From: Spirochaetaceae bacterium
GTDB lineage: Bacteria; Spirochaetota; Spirochaetia; Treponematales; Breznakiellaceae
DNA length: 8,358 nt
Assembly: GCA_031265635.1 (NCBI GenBank)
Contig: JAISCK010000021.1
Location: 1-8,358 of the forward strand
Reading direction: 5' to 3'
This document shows, piece by piece, positions 5,543 to 8,358 of this stretch. Each line of letters begins with the position of its first letter. Position 1 is the stretch's first letter. The notes under the pieces were generated by a model. That model did not search any database. It was not told the origin of the DNA and worked only from the letters and a program-made list of their open reading frames with translations. Position numbers and translations under genes: made by a program.

Positions 5543-6865
5543 ATGGAAAAGATTTTCAGGCTGAAGGAGCATGGTACTACAGTTTCCAAAGAAATGGTTG
5601 CCGGTATAACAACCTTTCTTACCATGGCGTATATTCTGGCGGTAAACCCGAATATGCTGGGCCTTATCGGCACCGCCGTAGGAACGCCGGGTAATGTCAT
5701 GCCCGCCGCATCGGTATTTACCGCTACGGTGCTGTCGTCGGCCTTTGCCACCCTGGTGATGGCCTTCGCGGCCAACCTGCCTGTGGCCCTGGCTCCGGGC
5801 ATGGGCCTTAACGCCTTCTTTACCTTTACCGTGGTCGACCGCATGGGCTATTCCTGGCAGATCGCCCTCACCGCGGTGTTCCTCGAAGGCATACTCTTCG
5901 TGCTGCTTTCGCTGGTGAATATCCGGGAACTTATTATTCAATCCATTCCGATGAACCTCAAGCGGGCCGTCGCGGTGGGCATAGGGCTTTTTATAGCCCT
6001 CATCGGCCTTAAAAACGCCGGGGTAATTGTTCCCAACGAATCTACCCTGGTGGAACTGGGGAATATCAGTTCAGGGAGCGCCCTGGTTGCCCTTATCGGG
6101 CTTATAATCACCACCGGCCTCTACGTGAACAAAGTCCCCGGTTCCATACTTTTGGGCATACTGATTACCACCATCATAGGCATACCTTTCGATCTTACGT
6201 CCATACCCCAAGGATGGACCCCCATTGCCCTTCCCGCGTCTCCGCTTCTCTTCAAATTTGATTTTTCTTCCGTATTGAGTTTTAAATTTTTCACTGTGTT
6301 TTTTACCTTTCTCTTTGTTGATATCTTTGATACGGTGGGAACCCTGGTAGGCGTTACTACCCAGGCAAAACTTATCGACAAAGACGGAAACATACCCAGA
6401 GTCAAGCAGGCCCTGCTCGCCGACGCCCTCGGGACCGTTGCCGGCGCTGCCCTGGGGACCAGTACGGTAACCAGTTATGTTGAAAGTACCGCCGGTGTCG
6501 CCGCCGGAGGACGCACCGGGTTCAGCGCCCTGACCACGGCCCTGCTTTTTCTGCTGGCCCTGTTTCTTTCGCCTGTCTTCCTGCTCATTCCCAGCGCCGC
6601 CACAGCCCCCGCGCTGGTCATGGTCGGCTTTTTCATGATGCGGTCGGTAATCAGCATTGATTTCTCCGATCCCACTGAAGGGATACCCGCCTTTATAGCC
6701 ATAGTGATGATGCCCTTTACCTACAGCATAGCCGAAGGCATAGTCTACGGGATGCTCTGTTATGTGATACTCAAGATAGTGTCGTTCAGGTTCAGGGAAA
6801 TATCCTTTGTAACCATGATACTGTTTATTGTTTTTGTGATTAGATTCTTTATACGCGGAGAGTAA
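5543..6865 (+). CDS. Purine-base permease, AzgA/PbuG group of the NCS2 family
   Basis: A 440-residue inner-membrane transporter with about 12-14 hydrophobic segments, normal length for the COG2252 (AzgA-like) group of proton-coupled hypoxanthine/guanine/adenine permeases. Family signatures are the N-terminal VAGITTFLTMAYILAVNP (19-36), ALAPGMGLNAFF (82-93) at the third segment, FVDIFDTVGTLVG (258-270) with two acidic residues in a membrane segment, and the substrate-site stretch TSTVTSYVESTAGVAAGGR (306-324). No signal peptide is visible and the C-terminus is short and basic (FFIRGE). The start is fixed by SD AAGGAGG, four bases upstream. It leads a unit with the DinB-like gene (2-bp gap) and deoC. 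Which purine it carries cannot be read from the sequence. A purine riboswitch was looked for in its leader and not found. Confidence 0.93.
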   Translation: MEKIFRLKEHGTTVSKEMVAGITTFLTMAYILAVNPNMLGLIGTAVGTPGNVMPAASVFTATVLSSAFATLVMAFAANLPVALAPGMGLNAFFTFTVVDRMGYSWQIALTAVFLEGILFVLLSLVNIRELIIQSIPMNLKRAVAVGIGLFIALIGLKNAGVIVPNESTLVELGNISSGSALVALIGLIITTGLYVNKVPGSILLGILITTIIGIPFDLTSIPQGWTPIALPASPLLFKFDFSSVLSFKFFTVFFTFLFVDIFDTVGTLVGVTTQAKLIDKDGNIPRVKQALLADALGTVAGAALGTSTVTSYVESTAGVAAGGRTGFSALTTALLFLLALFLSPVFLLIPSAATAPALVMVGFFMMRSVISIDFSDPTEGIPAFIAIVMMPFTYSIAEGIVYGMLCYVILKIVSFRFREISFVTMILFIVFVIRFFIRGE

Positions 6866-6867
6866 GA

Positions 6868-7395
6868 ATGAAAGAACTTTTTATTACGTTTGCGAAATAC
6901 AACAAAGAAGCGGACAAGGCAATCTACGCGATACTTGACGGCCTTTCCAATGACGAGCGGGAAAAGGACAGGGGGAGTTACTACAAGAGCCTTTCCGGCC
7001 TTTTTGTCCATACCTTGGGCGGCACGGTTTTTCTCCTGGGTATGTTGAAGGAGGCCCTCGGCGGGAGCCCCTCGGCATTGTCGGATCTTGGGTCTGTCAC
7101 CATACCCGAGGGAGGGCTTAACGCCGAACAGTGGAAGGTCCTGGGCGCTGATTTTGAAAAAGCCGACGACGCCTATATACAGCTTGTTTCTTCCCTAAAG
7201 GAAGAAGACCTTAAAGCCCCGGTAAAACTTTCCTGGTATAAGGGCAATCCTCCTTCGGTTCCTGTCGCCTTTATGCTCCAGCAGATTATTGCCCACGGGA
7301 CCCATCACCGGGGGCAGATTTCCCAGATACTTGATTCCCTTAAAATCGACAACGATTATTCGGGAATATCCCCTGCCTTTGTACCCAAGCTATGA
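6868..7395 (+). CDS. DinB-family putative metal-dependent protein
   Basis: A 175-residue soluble protein predicted to fold as the four-helix bundle of the DinB/YfiT superfamily. The likely metal-binding histidine triad is H48 (GLFVHTLGG) plus H143 and H147 in the signature IAHGTHHRGQI (141-151), with an extra H146. The family includes thiol-S-transferases (bacillithiol- or mycothiol-dependent) and many DNA-damage-inducible proteins of unknown activity, so the substrate is not predictable. It begins two bases after the permease stop, with SD GGAGAG (6857-6862) inside the permease end. Its TGA overlaps the deoC ATG by 4 bp, so the three genes are almost certainly co-transcribed. A link to nucleoside metabolism is suggested only by this position. 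Confidence 0.85.
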   Translation: MKELFITFAKYNKEADKAIYAILDGLSNDEREKDRGSYYKSLSGLFVHTLGGTVFLLGMLKEALGGSPSALSDLGSVTIPEGGLNAEQWKVLGADFEKADDAYIQLVSSLKEEDLKAPVKLSWYKGNPPSVPVAFMLQQIIAHGTHHRGQISQILDSLKIDNDYSGISPAFVPKL

Positions 7396-8039
7396 CCAGC
7401 GAAGAAATTTTTTCCAGGGTAGACCATACCCTGCTCAAGGCTTCGTCCTCATGGGCGGAAATCGACAAGCTCTGTTATGAAGCCGCCCGTTACAGGACCG
7501 CCAGTGTCTGCGTGCCCCCGTCCTATGTCAAACCCATAAAAGAAGCCTTTGCCGATGTGGTTATCTGCACCGTCATAGGCTTTCCCCTTGGCTACAATGT
7601 CCTTTCTGTCAAGGCCTTTGAGGCAAGAGAGGCCATAGCCCAGGGCGCTTCGGAAGTCGATATGGTTATCAATGTGGGGGAAGTAAAGAACCGCAACTTT
7701 GACGCGGTTCTCGCGGAAATCAGAGCCCTCCGCGAAGCCGCGGGAAAGCATATTCTCAAGGTAATTGTGGAAACCTGCTACCTTGATACCGACGAGAAGA
7801 TAAAACTCTGCGGCCTTGTAAGCGAGTCCGGCGCGGACTATATCAAGACTTCCACAGGCTTCGGCTCCGCCGGCGCTGTTCTTGACGATGTGCTGCTTTT
7901 CAGGAAGCATCTTGCCCCGGAAGTAAAGATAAAGGCCGCGGGCGGCATCAGGACCAGGGACGAGATGGAAGCCTTTATCAACGCCGGCGCGGACCGCATA
8001 GGCTCAAGTTCGGCGGTCGCGGTTCTTGCCAGGGAGTGA
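7392..8039 (+). CDS. deoC: Deoxyribose-phosphate aldolase
   Basis: A 215-residue class I aldolase with a TIM-barrel fold, the short bacterial form. It cleaves 2-deoxy-D-ribose 5-phosphate to glyceraldehyde 3-phosphate and acetaldehyde in deoxynucleoside catabolism in the cytoplasm. Active-site residues are in place: the Schiff-base lysine K152 in YIKTSTGFG (150-158), the relay lysine K181 in IKAAGGIRT (180-188), and D91 in EVDMVINVGEVKN (88-100). The N-terminal substrate-binding DHTLLK is at 11-16. The start codon overlaps the DinB stop (ATGA), no good SD is visible before it, and translation is probably coupled to the upstream gene. With the purine permease it suggests use of nucleosides or DNA breakdown products; no phosphorylase or phosphopentomutase is in the window. 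Confidence 0.97.
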   Translation: MTSEEIFSRVDHTLLKASSSWAEIDKLCYEAARYRTASVCVPPSYVKPIKEAFADVVICTVIGFPLGYNVLSVKAFEAREAIAQGASEVDMVINVGEVKNRNFDAVLAEIRALREAAGKHILKVIVETCYLDTDEKIKLCGLVSESGADYIKTSTGFGSAGAVLDDVLLFRKHLAPEVKIKAAGGIRTRDEMEAFINAGADRIGSSSAVAVLARE

Positions 8040-8061
8040 TTCCGGGTACGGTGTTTTTATA
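8040..8061. other. 22-bp convergent spacer between deoC and hsp20
   Basis: The two convergent genes are separated by only 22 bases. A run of five T (8054-8058) is present but no stem longer than three pairs precedes it, so no intrinsic terminator can be supported for either gene. Confidence 0.5.
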
Positions 8062-8358
8062 CTAATCCCCTTCTTTTACAATCTCGATCTTTATACCGTC
8101 GTTTTGGTCCTGTCCTTCCTTTGGAGGAACCACAACTTTAAGTATGCCGTTCTTGTACACCGCCTTGACCTTGTCCTGGGCGTACCTGTCCAGGGGCACA
8201 TAGTACTTTTGTTTTTCTATATCCTTGAGTTTCAGCCGTCGTTTGAAGTACCGGACATTTTCTTCGGGGAGTTTTTCTTCGCCTATGCGGGCCGAAAAAG
8301 TCATATAGTCCCCCTGAAAGGAAAGGCTTATGTTTTTTTCGTCAAAGCCGGCCAGGGC
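8062..8358 (-). CDS. Small heat-shock protein, Hsp20/alpha-crystallin family (partial)
   Basis: The reading frame is open to the right edge, so only the C-terminal 98 residues are seen and the true start lies outside; the internal Met (residue 19 of the visible part) is not the start. Visible are ALAGFDEKNISLSFQGD, matching the early strands of the alpha-crystallin domain, RYFKRRLKL (36-44), and the family hallmark A-x3-N-G-x-L (AVYKNGIL, 66-73) followed by VVVPP. A possible I-x-I oligomer-tail motif (IKIEI, 89-93) lies near the C-terminus. Such proteins are ATP-independent holdases that form large oligomers and keep unfolding proteins soluble. It is transcribed towards deoC and is not part of that operon. 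Confidence 0.88.
   Translation of the reverse strand, partial: ALAGFDEKNISLSFQGDYMTFSARIGEEKLPEENVRYFKRRLKLKDIEKQKYYVPLDRYAQDKVKAVYKNGILKVVVPPKEGQDQNDGIKIEIVKEGD

Noticed and set aside
5303..5941. Minus-strand ORF of 212 codons across the hndD-permease spacer
   Set aside because: Covers two real genes and the hairpin region; His/Gly/Lys-rich low-complexity translation typical of an antisense shadow.

Overview
The window is a compact, almost fully coding stretch of a strictly anaerobic, fermentative bacterium. Eight genes lie on the plus strand and one partial gene enters from the right on the minus strand. Codon use is fairly GC-rich but ATA (Ile) is frequent, Shine-Dalgarno (SD) sites are strong, and the hydrogenase layout is of the Hnd type. 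Together these suggest a host-associated spirochaete (Treponema-like), but that placement is inference; a clostridial or other anaerobe is not excluded.

Region 1 (1-180) is an AT-rich leader without a gene. It carries a 14-bp direct repeat and candidate promoter elements. Region 2 (181-5434) is a five-gene [FeFe]-hydrogenase operon: hndA (NuoE-like [2Fe-2S] subunit), a stand-alone GHKL/HATPase_c protein of unknown role, hndB (small thioredoxin-like ferredoxin), hndC (NuoF-like flavoprotein with extra ferredoxin domains) and hndD (the catalytic H-cluster subunit). All metal-ligand and nucleotide-binding motifs expected for an NAD(P)-linked, probably electron-bifurcating, soluble hydrogenase are intact. 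Electrons would pass between NAD(P)H at the HndC flavin, ferredoxin, and protons at the HndD H-cluster. The HydE/F/G maturases needed to build the H-cluster are not in the window.

Region 3 (5435-5542) separates the hydrogenase operon from the next gene. It holds a terminator-like hairpin with a T-tract and then a 15-16-bp stem-loop just before the permease SD. The right arm of that stem-loop could instead pair with the SD. A similar CTTCC...GGAGG hairpin occurs in the gap before hndB.

Region 4 (5543-8039) is a tight three-gene unit: an AzgA/PbuG-type purine-base permease, a DinB-fold putative metalloprotein, and deoxyribose-phosphate aldolase (deoC), whose start overlaps the DinB stop. The permease and deoC point to salvage or catabolism of (deoxy)nucleosides and bases. 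Region 5 (8062-8358, minus) is the C-terminal part of a small heat-shock protein (Hsp20), convergent with deoC across only 22 bp.

No tRNA, rRNA, CRISPR array, insertion sequence, phage gene or broken gene was recognised. The least explained items are the ATPase embedded in the hydrogenase operon, the 111-bp gap before it that stays open in the same frame as both flanking genes, and the paired SD-masking hairpins.
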